DNA from: Candidatus Trichofilum aggregatum | Lineage (GTDB): Bacteria; Chloroflexota; Anaerolineae; Promineifilales; Promineifilaceae | Reading direction: 5' to 3' | Assembly: GCA_016716885.1 (NCBI GenBank) | Contig: JADJUV010000039.1 | Location: forward strand, 1-64,000 | Length of the DNA stretch: 64,000 nucleotides | Shown: piece after piece, positions 46,286 to 55,580 of the stretch | Layout of the letters: every line of letters begins with the position of its first letter | How positions within the stretch are numbered: the stretch's first letter is position 1 | Translations under genes and position numbers: made by a program | Notes under the pieces: model-generated | Told to the model about the DNA's origin: nothing | Seen by the model: only the letters and a program-made list of their open reading frames with translations | Databases searched by the model: none

Positions 46286-47017
46286 ATGACGCCATCAGTG
46301 CCAAATTGGGTTATTTCCCTAATATTTGTTGTCGAAGCTATCGGCTGGCTCACCGCCTATATCCTCATTGTTAAACATGGGTTCAAAGAGAAAACGTATG
46401 GTATGCCCATTATTGCCTTATGTGGCAATATCGCCTGGGAGTTTTTATATAGTGCGGGTGTCTTCCCTGCTTGTTCCGTTAGTTGGGCCGGTTGCCCACC
46501 CTGGCTTATGCGCGGGGGTAATGCGGGGGCCTTCGTTTTAGATGTGCTCATTTTGTATACCATTCTCCGTTATGGTCGCTCCAAATTCAGCCAACCGTTC
46601 ATCGTCAAAAATTTCTATGCCATTGTCATTTTCGGCCTTTTGACAGCGGTAGGGTTAATTTATTTTGTGGAAACGGAATTTTTCCGGGTCAATCCGGGCG
46701 TTCCAGGGTATGGGGAATATATGCCTATCGGCCTCTTCAGTGGCGTCTATACCGGGTTTGGGCTGGGGCTGGAGATGGGGCTTCTTTTTATCGCCATGTT
46801 TTTTGCCCGCAAGGGATTAGAAGGGCAATCCTTTTACATTGCTCTGGGCATGGCGGTGGGCAATCTAATGGCCTACCTGCTTAACGTTTTCACCGGCACG
46901 GCGAACAATACGGTTCATGTCCTCTTCGTCAGTGGCGCAATCGTTAATTGGCTGTATGTCGTGCTCGTTTACCAACGGGCCAAAACCATGGGGCTAAACC
47001 CCTGGAAACAGTTCTAA
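46286..47017 (+). CDS. PaxB/Pyr4-like membrane terpene-cyclase-family protein
   Basis: The 243-residue product starts at ATG 46286 (CAAGGAGATTGCT). It has seven predicted membrane helices. Helix 2 carries ALCGNIAWEFLYS, the N-x-x-W-E-F-x-Y signature of the transmembrane terpene cyclases of fungal meroterpenoid pathways (PaxB, Pyr4) and their bacterial relatives, where the Glu is catalytic. A second membrane Glu is in GLGLEMGLLF. No prenyltransferase or isoprenoid gene is next to it, so cyclase activity is only inferred from family. No GCGGCCGC is present. Confidence 0.6.
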   Translation: MTPSVPNWVISLIFVVEAIGWLTAYILIVKHGFKEKTYGMPIIALCGNIAWEFLYSAGVFPACSVSWAGCPPWLMRGGNAGAFVLDVLILYTILRYGRSKFSQPFIVKNFYAIVIFGLLTAVGLIYFVETEFFRVNPGVPGYGEYMPIGLFSGVYTGFGLGLEMGLLFIAMFFARKGLEGQSFYIALGMAVGNLMAYLLNVFTGTANNTVHVLFVSGAIVNWLYVVLVYQRAKTMGLNPWKQF

Positions 47018-47039
47018 GTCACTGGCAACCCTATAATCA

Positions 47040-47106
47040 TTTAGGACTTTGTTCGTAGTGACCGCTTTAGCGGGCTTAGGACTAGCCCGCTAAAGCGGTC
47101 ACTAGT
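47040..47106. repeat. Dispersed hairpin element A, copy 8
   Basis: GGACTTTGTTCGTAGTGACC..., core 47050-47106: GTAGTGACCGCTTTAGCGGG, loop CTTAGGACTAG, CCCGCTAAAGCGGTCACTAG. The stop codon of the cyclase-TPR gene (TAG, 47102-47104) lies in the outer arm. Confidence 0.85.
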
Positions 47107-50100
47107 TCTCTTCTGGCTGACAAGCTGACCGGCTACGACAGCCTTTGCCAATTGTTGCAGATCGTACTTGGGCATCAAGTTGGGTGAAGAGGTATGGGCT
47201 TTTTGCTCGTGGTCCAGAAGCCGGGCAGAGATAAATTGATAGGTGGCGAGCGATTTCAGCATGAACGCGGCCGCGTTCATACACCATACCATGCTTCTCC
47301 GCCCAATACAGGGCCTTCTGCCAGTACCGGTGTGCCCGTTTCTCCTTACCCTCTAACCAGGCCAACCAACCCCGATGCAACCAATAACGGGGTTGCCCCA
47401 CCAGATACGACCCGGCGAAGAAACGCAAATTAGCCATGGCCTTCTTAAGCAGGGCGGGCATCCGTCGGTTTTCTTGTTCCCACAACGTCAGATACAGTTC
47501 AACCGCATAAGCCACGGCCAAATTACCAAAAGTGTGGGTCTCGACGCTGCTCGTAAGTTCCACCAACTCTTCCGCATAAGGCAGCGCCAATTCCACTTCA
47601 CCCTGACGCAGATGAGCCAGGACGAGCAAACCCAAAAGCTCTCGCCGCAACGGCATTTCAATAATCCCGGCTTCAGTGAACAACCGCTTGATCTCAACCA
47701 GAGCAATCAAGGCTTCACCTGTCTGACCCGTATACAAAAGACCGTAAGCCCGAACATACAACGCCAGAGCCTGGAAACGGGATTCGTTTCTGCGCTTTGC
47801 CGCGTCGTATAACTCGGTGGCGGTGCGCAAGGCGGCGTGATAATCACCTCTCTGGAAATAATTCCGCCCTAGCCAATGCAGGCCATCCAGGTGGCGCCGA
47901 TAATCACCTACCCTTGGGTTGGTTGTATTAACTGATTAAGTAACCGCTCTGACTCCGCCAATTGGCCTATATTTTGATTTTGGGCGGCCACAACCATCAA
48001 GGGGCCAGCCTGGGCCTGGGCTGTACCTATCTGTTGGGCCACCGTTAAGGCACGTTCAGCATAACGGCTGGCAGGACCAAAGAGGTAAACAAGGCCCGCC
48101 CGGCTATCCACGCCACCCATAAGCTTCAGCCAGGTCAGCCAATGACCCCCAATTCACCCAGATTAGTGGCCCGGAATACGTGTAGGTGCACAGCACCGAC
48201 TCACCATGAAAATAGTAGACTTCGGTAAGGCGATTATAAGCCCGCGTGGCTGCGTTTAGTTGTTCTTGAGAAGCCTGTTTACGACCCAGGAAAAGGGTGG
48301 GCAAATAACGATGGACCACTTGTATGGCCGTTTCTTTGAGCAAACCAAAAACGGCGCGGCCGCGGCTACCCACCGGATACCCCAACAAAGCCACCCCGGC
48401 TTCCAAATGGGCCTGGCCTTCCCCATAACGAGAGCGATGCACATACGCCTCGCCCAACAACAGCTCCCACCGGGCGCGGCGCAACGGTTCAACCCGATAC
48501 CCCGTCTGTGTGTCCAGGGCTAACGCCTGACTCAAAAAAGTAATCGCTTCCTCGTTGGCAAAATTCTGAAAAGCCAGTTCACCCGCCCGCTCCAGGTTAT
48601 CCAGCGCCTTAGGCGTGTTTTCGGCCCGTATCCAATGATGGGCCAGCAAAGGATAATAAGGGCTTTGATCATCAGCATGTACCTGTTCATACCAGGTAGC
48701 AATCTGTTCATGCAACTGCCGCCTTTGCGAAAAAGTCATCAGGTTATAGGCCACTTCCTGAATCAGTACATGCTTAAACAGATAGGAGCTATCGGTTTCC
48801 CGATGCTCTGCCGCTAAAACATTAATCTTTTCCAGGCCATTGAGGTGCATTTTCAGATGGAGTTTATCAGCCTCAACAGGGTGAATATCATGTAGGGTAC
48901 GGTAAGCAAAGGCACGCCCAATAACACTCCCTACCTTGAGCGCCAATTGCTGTTGGGGGGGCAGCAGATCAATGCGGCTGGTGATAACCTCTTCAATGGT
49001 GTCGGGAAAATTCATGCGCTGCAATTGCGCTTCACCCTCAGGGGCCAGGCGGCATTCGTTTTTTTCGATGAGGAGCAGACCTGTCTCTAGCAATGTGTAA
49101 ACGAGTTCCTCACTAAAGAAAGGATGACCTTCGGCCCGACTATGAATAATTTGGGCTATCACGGGTGGCAGAGAGCGAATACCAAACCGCTGACAAATCA
49201 TGGCCTCAATTTGGGTCGGTTGAAGCAGGGTGAGAGGCAAGTAGTAGGTAGAAGGTTGGTTGCGCAGATACGTATATTCGTGGGGGGGCAGGCCATTCAG
49301 CGGCCGCAACGTCATGATCGTTAACAAAGGTTGTATAACCTGGTGCACCGCTAACAAGAGCGCCCACGAAGCTGAGTCCAACCAATGGCTGTCCTCAAAC
49401 AAGAGGACGAGCGGTTTATGCTGCCCCAGGTGTTGCAGTAAAACGACTAAAATCCAGCGCGTATTGTTAGCCCGTACCTCACCCATTAATTCCCGCGTCA
49501 TGTCGTTTTCGGGAAAATCCAGACCCAGGATGGGATTAAGCAGAGGGGCTAATTGGGTGGCAAACGGCGCGGCCGCGGTAAGTTGGGAAAGCACATATTT
49601 CCGCCAGGAATCTGGCGTATCGGGGGTGATATCCGTGGGTGCTGCCCGGCGTAACAATTGGCCGAAGATCATGCGCCAGGCATAGTAGGGGGTGGATTTT
49701 TCAATCGCGTTCGCTTCACCCAATAAAGGTTGCAGGGCCAACATCTCGGCTTCGTTGATGATTTCCTGCAAAAAGCACGATTTACCAATACCGGCATCCC
49801 CCTCAATAAACACAGCATAACGCGTCTCAGCATTTTGCTCTAGCTGGCGCAAAATACCTTGCATAAGAGAGCGCTCTTGTTCTCGGCCAATCACAGGTAA
49901 CTGGCTCTTGTTCACCAGGGCGATGGCCGATAGGGTTGATCCAGGCGTTTCAGGGACAAAAATGCTGAGCGGAGCCGGGTCTTTTTTGACAAAGACTTCG
50001 CCCACGGACAGGAACTTGAGCCGTTGGCCCGGGGCCGAAACAATACGCTTGGTTACCAGGATTTGATTCGGTTTAGCCAGGGTCATCAGGTGAGCAGCCA

Positions 50101-51252
50101 CATTGACTTCATTGCCGTGGACCCCATAGGTGCGGTAACTTGTGGCTCCAGTTATCCCACAGCGCATTCGTCCCCGACTAATACCAATGCGGATGTCCCG
50201 CACAAAGTTACATTCGGGGGGGGGATTTTGTAATTCCCACGCGGCCGCGACCGCCCGCACCGGATCGTTCTCATGGGCCTGCAATGCCCCAAAAACAATG
50301 TACAGATGACTCCCCTTATCGCCCATCGAAAGGTCAATTAAGTAACCCTCGTAACGAGTGAGCACTCGTTGAACCCAACGAATATACGCATCTAACTTGT
50401 GACCCGCTTCTTCATCGTTATCGTAATCAAGGCCATCAAACGCCACAAACATCGCTACGGCCATACGCAATTCGGTTAAGAATTCATCTTCGCCCCGTTT
50501 AAGTCGCTCATAGACGGGGTGCAAGAGCCAGGGACGGGCCAGTTCATCGGGCAAAATTGGCAGGGGGGGCAGGGTTAGCTGGCTAATTGGTGCGGTAAGA
50601 TCAGCGACAACGGCATAACGGTGGCCTGGCTCTCACGCCAGGAATGAACGACCAGATGCTCAGCTAACGCGGCCGCGCCCACTTCATCCAACAAAACCTC
50701 ATCTTGCAGGGCCACCGTTTCGGCCAGGGCCATACGCTTCAGCGTGATACCGGCCAGGGTATCCAGGCATTGCATAGCCGGATCGCCCAGGATGAAACGC
50801 CGCGCTGGGCCTACGGCCACGCTGATTTTTAGGCTGATGGTAAGGGTGAAGTTGGTAGGTGTGACGATGGTGGTATGCGGCCGCATCGCTTTCTGCATCG
50901 CCAGAGCACACGTCACCGCCCGGAACGCCGCCTGATGAGAAGCTGCGTTTCCCAGGTCTGACGGGTCATTATCATCAAACCAGCAGGTAATCGCATCTCC
51001 CCCAAAAGCAAACACCGACCCACCGTATAGATGCACTTCGGCAATCAGCGCCTCATACACTCGATTAATCGTCAGGCTTAGTTCCTCAACCCCCCGCTGC
51101 GAACCCAATTCCTTGGTTAAGGCTTTGGTTAAAGGGCCAAACCCGGCAATATCGGCAAGCAGCGCTGCTCCTCTGGTTCGATGAGGCAACAAGCGCCCTT
51201 CGGCCAGTGCCAACCTTCGATCCAGAGGAATAAAGCAGCTAAAAAGGCTCAT
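47102..51252 (-). CDS. Double nucleotidyl-cyclase domain / AAA ATPase / TPR regulator (three frameshifts)
   Basis: The product is about 1370 residues if whole. Part 1 (51252-50575): a class III cyclase domain with metal Asp in ADIAGFG and GGDAITCWF. Part 2 (from 50554): a second, degenerate cyclase-like domain (FVAFDGLDYD, SMGDKGSHLYIVFGA, YGVHGNEVNVAAHLM). Then an AAA/STAND ATPase with Walker A GDAGIGKSCFL and Walker B LVLLFEDSHWLDS, then TPR repeats. The frame changes near 50570, 48115 and 47920. These proteins are common in Chloroflexota and are thought to couple ligand sensing to cAMP or to protein assembly. The last residues come from repeat DNA. Confidence 0.85.
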
Positions 51253-51268
51253 AATACCTACAAACCAG

Positions 51269-52420
51269 TTATTTGAGGTTCAGAATCGCACGGGCAATAA
51301 CCAGGCGTTGAATCTCGCTTGTGCCTTCACCAATGGTCATCAAACGGGTGTCACGATACATCCGCTCTACTTCAAACTCACGGCTATAACCATAACCCCC
51401 GTGAACCTGAATGGCATTACGACACACTTTTTCGCTGACTTCGGTGGCAAACAGTTTAGCCATCGCGGCCGCAGTCGGGGTCAATTTGCCCTGCCCTTTC
51501 AACCAGGCCGCCCAATACACCATCAGGCGGGCCGCCTGAATCTCTGTAGCCGCATCCGCCAACATCCATTGCACCGCCTGATGCTGGGCAATCGGCTGGC
51601 CGAACGTCTCCCGCTCATGGGCATATTTCAACGCCGCTTCGTAGGCTGATTGAGCCAATCCCACAGCCAGCGCCCCAATGCTGACGCGGCCGCCATCCAA
51701 AACCTCCAGGGTTTGGTGCAGACCCCGGCCCTCCTGGCCCAACAGGTTATCCAGCGGCACACGGACCTCGTCAAAATTAACGGCATGGGTAGGCGACCCC
51801 TTTAGCCCCATCTTTTTTTCCGGTGCGCCCAGAGTAATACCTGCCTTATCCGTCGGCACAAGAATATGGCTCAGGCTTTTACTTCCACCTTTAGCATCAG
51901 TCCGTACCAGCACCACCATCAAATCGGCGATGGAAGCATTGGTCATCCACATTTTGTTGCCGTCAATGATCCAGGAATCACCCTCTTTAACGGCGGCGGT
52001 ACGCACACCCCCTTGCAAGTCCGACCCGGCCCCTGGCTCGGTCAGTCCTAAACAACCCAGTTTGCCTTCACCAGAAGCTAAACGGGGCAGCCAGGTGCGT
52101 TTTTGCTCTTCCGTACCAAACTTGACAATTGGCCCCAACGCCAAACCATTGTGGGCCGACACAGCCAGAGCCGTTGAGCCACAGCCCCAGCCCAGCTCTT
52201 CGATGGCAATGGCCGCACTGACCGGATCAACCCCGGCCCCCCCGTATTCTTCAGGAACTTCCAAACCTAACAAACCAATTGGCCCCATCTTACGAACGGC
52301 TTTCCAGTTAAATTCACCCGTCTCGTCGGTCTCGCGGGCCAAGGGTTTTACTTCTCTTGCCACAAAATCATGAACAAATTCGCGAAATTGTTTTTGTTCA
52401 GGGGTTAACTCAAAGTTCAT
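51269..52420 (-). CDS. Acyl-CoA dehydrogenase
   Basis: The 383-residue FAD enzyme introduces the 2,3-double bond in acyl-CoAs. It starts at ATG 52420 behind AGGAGTAAG. It has the family blocks LGCLGLTEPGAGSDLQGG, IDGNKMWMTNA, and the C-terminal ERMYRDTRLMTIGEGTSEIQRLVIAR, with the catalytic-base region in the usual place. It is closest in feel to short/branched-chain or butyryl-CoA dehydrogenases; chain length cannot be set. It needs ETF as electron acceptor, which is not in the window. Two GCGGCCGC sites. Confidence 0.94.
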   Translation of the reverse strand: MNFELTPEQKQFREFVHDFVAREVKPLARETDETGEFNWKAVRKMGPIGLLGLEVPEEYGGAGVDPVSAAIAIEELGWGCGSTALAVSAHNGLALGPIVKFGTEEQKRTWLPRLASGEGKLGCLGLTEPGAGSDLQGGVRTAAVKEGDSWIIDGNKMWMTNASIADLMVVLVRTDAKGGSKSLSHILVPTDKAGITLGAPEKKMGLKGSPTHAVNFDEVRVPLDNLLGQEGRGLHQTLEVLDGGRVSIGALAVGLAQSAYEAALKYAHERETFGQPIAQHQAVQWMLADAATEIQAARLMVYWAAWLKGQGKLTPTAAAMAKLFATEVSEKVCRNAIQVHGGYGYSREFEVERMYRDTRLMTIGEGTSEIQRLVIARAILNLK

Positions 52421-52454
52421 ACAATCTTACTCCTATGGAAAATGGGAATGGGTA

Positions 52455-52595
52455 TCCTAACCTGGACCAACCAGGAAATTTATCCGCAGATTAACGCCGA
52501 TTTGCGCTGATTAAAGAATCTGCGTTAATCACCAAAATCTGCGGTTAAACTTCTTGCCAACTGGTCAGGAAGTTGACTGGGAAGGGACTGACCAA
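52455..52595. repeat. Dispersed repeat D, copy 2
   Basis: CCTAACCTGGACCAACCAGG, CCGCAGATTAACGCCGATTT, GCGTTAATCACC, AATCTGCGGTTAAACTTCTTGCC (read in parts), CAGGAAGTTGACTGGGAAGG. The CCGCAGATT/AATCTGCGG arms are inverted. The partner is at 3094-3250. The rest of the gap to 52699 has a short palindrome, GGCATCCCAAGATGCC-like (52628-52665). Confidence 0.6.
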
Positions 52596-52699
52596 AAGGT
52601 GTGTTTAAAATGAGTTAGAGGAGAAAGGCATCCCAAGATGCCGACCCGTTCGCATTTGGGATGCTCATCCCTCGCTCTCAACCAAAATAAAACACACCC

Positions 52700-53863
52700 C
52701 TAACCAAATTCAGAAACGGCCAGCGTTAGGAGAAAAAGTTGCTTCATGCCAGCGGGTAAATCTGTGGTGTCCAGGTACTCATCCTGGCGGTGGGCGTGAT
52801 AGCTTTGGGCCAGACCAATACAAACGGCTGGCAAGCCCTGGCTGAGGGGGATGTTGGCATCCGTGCTGCCGCTGCTCAGGTGAACTTTGGCGCAGCCACT
52901 TTGGCGCAGGGCGGCCTCGGCGGTGCGCACAAGCCGATGCTCCGGACTGATAGAGCCTGCCGGGCGATTACCGATGGGGGTTATGTTCACCCGAACATCT
53001 GCTTGAGTGCCGATTTGGCCCACTGTTTTATGTACCTGGGTCAACAGTTCGGCCAGCGCCTGATTGTCTTCAGAGCGGCAATCCAGTAGCAGGCTAGCCT
53101 GAGCGGCGATGGTGTTGATGGTTGTGCCGCCTTCGATAAGGCCCACATTAAAGGTGGTGCGCGGCCGCTCCGGAACGCGTATCTGGTCTATGGCGGCAAT
53201 GAGACGCCCTAACATGTGAATGGCACTGGGATTGCCAAAATTACCCCAGGAATGGCCCCCAGGGGTAGTAATGTCTATGCGATAACGGCGCACGGCAATC
53301 GCATGGTGAAAAATGTGCCCATAAACGCCCCCTTCGAGGACGATGTACGCGGCCGCGTGCCGACCAAATTTAGCCACCACCGCTCGCATCCCATGCAGAT
53401 CACCCAGCCCTTCTTCACACACATTCGCCACAAACCAGATAGCGCGCCGCGGCCGCGTACCCAACCCTTGCATCATCTCCGCCAACATGAGCAGGCCAGC
53501 CACCCCCAGGGAGTTGTCACCGATGCCTGGTCCGTGCACCAGATGGGCTTCACGTTTGATGGATAGATCGGTCGCGGCCGCGAAAACCGTATCCAGATGA
53601 GCCGATACAACAACCGGCTCACCTTCCCCCTGCCCTGGCAGGCGTCCATACACATTATGCAAATCATCCTGGTAAACATCTACCAAACCCAACGCCGTAA
53701 AGCGGGCTTGCACAAAATCGGCGCGTGCCGCTTCAGCAAATGTGGGGGCCGGAATTTGTTGAATGGCAATCGCCAGATCAACCAGGTTCGGTATACGAGC
53801 AAGCAATCCGTTAAGGGCGTTTTTAACAGGGGGGTTATGCGTCAGGTAAGAGAGCGTTTCCAT
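52700..53863 (-). CDS. M20/M28-type dipeptidase-like metallopeptidase
   Basis: The 387-residue product has M20 features: metal His/Asp in VSAHLDTVF, bridging Asp in GPGIGDNSLGVAGLL, the catalytic Glu pair in VCEEGLGD, and a dimerisation-domain block TTPGGHSWGNFGNPSAIH. It probably trims peptides or deacylates amino acids (tripeptidase PepT-like). METLSYL (ATG 53863) is preferred; a TTG at 53917 would add 18 residues. Neither has a good SD. Four GCGGCCGC sites. Confidence 0.86.
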   Translation of the reverse strand: METLSYLTHNPPVKNALNGLLARIPNLVDLAIAIQQIPAPTFAEAARADFVQARFTALGLVDVYQDDLHNVYGRLPGQGEGEPVVVSAHLDTVFAAATDLSIKREAHLVHGPGIGDNSLGVAGLLMLAEMMQGLGTRPRRAIWFVANVCEEGLGDLHGMRAVVAKFGRHAAAYIVLEGGVYGHIFHHAIAVRRYRIDITTPGGHSWGNFGNPSAIHMLGRLIAAIDQIRVPERPRTTFNVGLIEGGTTINTIAAQASLLLDCRSEDNQALAELLTQVHKTVGQIGTQADVRVNITPIGNRPAGSISPEHRLVRTAEAALRQSGCAKVHLSSGSTDANIPLSQGLPAVCIGLAQSYHAHRQDEYLDTTDLPAGMKQLFLLTLAVSEFG

Positions 53864-53933
53864 TGTTGAGGAGACGGGCACGTTAATCGTTCCTTTTATG
53901 AGCAAAAATGCGGGCAAAAACGTCAGTTCCCAT

Positions 53934-54155
53934 CTATTCTCTAAACACTTTCACCAACAGGAGACCAAATAGACCAATAATCAGCCCTACATGCAACAAA
54001 CAATCTGCGCCAGTGAGCAGATGCTCTCGGCCTAAGATCAGGCGTAGGAGAAAATTGAGGGCAATAAAAGCGATGCCCACTAACGGCAATATACCTGGCC
54101 GTTCGGCAAAAAAATCATTGGCCCGTTCCATGAGGTGGTTAATGAGATTGTTCAT
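53934..54155 (-). CDS. Small two-helix membrane protein
   Basis: The 73-residue product has membrane segments at about 22-40 (ILPLVGIAFIALNFLLRLIL) and 49-68 (ADCLLHVGLIIGLFGLLLVKV). I do not recognise the family. It lies just downstream of hflX on the same strand. Confidence 0.6.
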   Translation of the reverse strand: MNNLINHLMERANDFFAERPGILPLVGIAFIALNFLLRLILGREHLLTGADCLLHVGLIIGLFGLLLVKVFRE

Positions 54156-54180
54156 GTTTTGGTGATGATTTTTAGCAGCT

Positions 54181-54262
54181 TGAGTTTAGAGTTCAGAGCC
54201 AGAGCTAGAGGGTTTTCCCGAGTAATTCCTCTCGCTCTCTCCTCTTGCTCTAGACTCCAGTA
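54181..54262. repeat. Dispersed palindromic repeat F, copy 2 (encodes the HflX tail)
   Basis: GAGTTTAGAGTTCAGAGCCAGAGCTAGAGG ... CCTCTCGCTCTCTCCTCTTGCTCTAGACTCC (read in parts) matches 38443-38517. It overlaps the 3' end of hflX, so the last residues (SRARGESERNYSGKPSSSGSEL) are repeat-derived. Confidence 0.7.
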
Positions 54263-55560
54263 GCAGATAAGGTTGAAAATAAGCATGTAAGCGCTCAGGC
54301 AGACGCGCCTGAATGGTAATGCCTGATTCGGTATGCTCTTCGTGCTCAACGCGGCCGCGACCATACAACATCGCCAGCAAATCGCCCCGATTATACGGCA
54401 AATGGACATGCAAGGGTCGCAAATACCGTTCCATCTCCGCTTCCAACACCAAAATCAGTTCATCTAACCCCTCACCCGTCACCGCCGAAACCGGCACACC
54501 AATATGATTCAAACTCAAACTGGCCCGGACATCCGTTCCCTTTGGTAAATGATCAATCTTATTCAAAGCAATAACCGTCGGAATATGATCCAGGTCCAAT
54601 TCGGCCAGCGTATCCTCTACCGATTCAATTTGGGCCTTTACCTGGGGGTGGGTCACATCTACCACATGGAGCAGTACATCAGCATCGGCAATCTCTTCCA
54701 GGGTAGCGCGGAAAGCGGCCACGATTTGGGTGGGTAATTTCTGGATGAAACCAACGGTGTCGGTTAAGAGGATATCGCGGCCGCTACTTGTTTCCAGCCG
54801 TCGGGTGGTGGGATCAAGGGTGGCGAACAAACGATCTTCGGCAATAACATCGGCCCCGGTGAGTTTGTTGAGCAGCGTGGATTTACCGGCATTGGTATAA
54901 CCCACAATCGCCACCACCTTCAACTCGGTCTGCTGACGCTTGGCCCGGTGGCGCTGCCGATGAGCACGCACGGCTTCCAACTCTTCCTTAATAGCCGCAA
55001 TGCGCCGACCAATTTCCCGGCGGTCTACTTCGATCTGTTTTTCCCCAGGGCCACGGACACCCACACCACCGGATGCACCCCCGGCGCGGCCGCCAGCCTG
55101 CCGGGCCAGATGGGTCCACATGCGGGTCAGGCGGGGCAGGCGATACTCCAGTTGGGCCAGCTCCACCTGGAGTTGACCTTCACGGGTCTGGGCGTGCTGG
55201 GCGAAGATATCCAGGATCAGGGCCGTCCGATCCACAACTTTGATGTTTTGCCCAAATAGTTCTTCCAACTCCCGTTGCTGGCGCGGCAAAAGTTCATCAT
55301 CAAAGATCACGACACCCGCATCCAGGTCCGTCACCAACATCTTGATTTCTTCCAGCTTTGCCAGAGCCAATATAGGTGGCACTGTCGGGTTGATCAAACC
55401 GTTGGATGGCCCGCCCGACAACGACGAGACCAGCGGTATCGGTCAACCGTTCTAGTTCATCCAGGCTTTGTTCCACAGGCAATAATGGGCGCGTTCGTTT
55501 CCATTCGGCCCCGACTAAAAAGGCACGCTCTTGTGGCGTTTTGGTTTCATGAGTATGCAT
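54186..55560 (-). CDS. hflX: GTPase HflX, ribosome-associated (frameshift near 55352)
   Basis: HflX splits stalled or heat-stressed 70S/100S ribosomes. The N-terminus starts at MHTHETKTPQERAFLVG (ATG 55560), with GRAIQRFDQPDSATYIGSGKA. One base off, the main frame continues EEIKMLVTDLDAGVVIFDDELLPRQQRELEE. Removing one G from the CTGGAAG (near 55352) restores about 457 residues. GTPase motifs: G1 VGYTNAGKSTLL, G3 DTVGFIQKLP and G4 NKID. A glycine-rich linker GGRAGGASGGVGVRGPGEKQ is typical. The C-terminal tail is encoded by dispersed repeat F. Confidence 0.94.
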
Positions 55561-55580
55561 AAATGTTGAGAACTGACGAT

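Noticed and set aside
51678..52373. 231-residue plus-strand ORF across acyl-CoA dehydrogenase
   Set aside because: Ser/Pro/Thr-rich shadow frame with no RBS and no domain.
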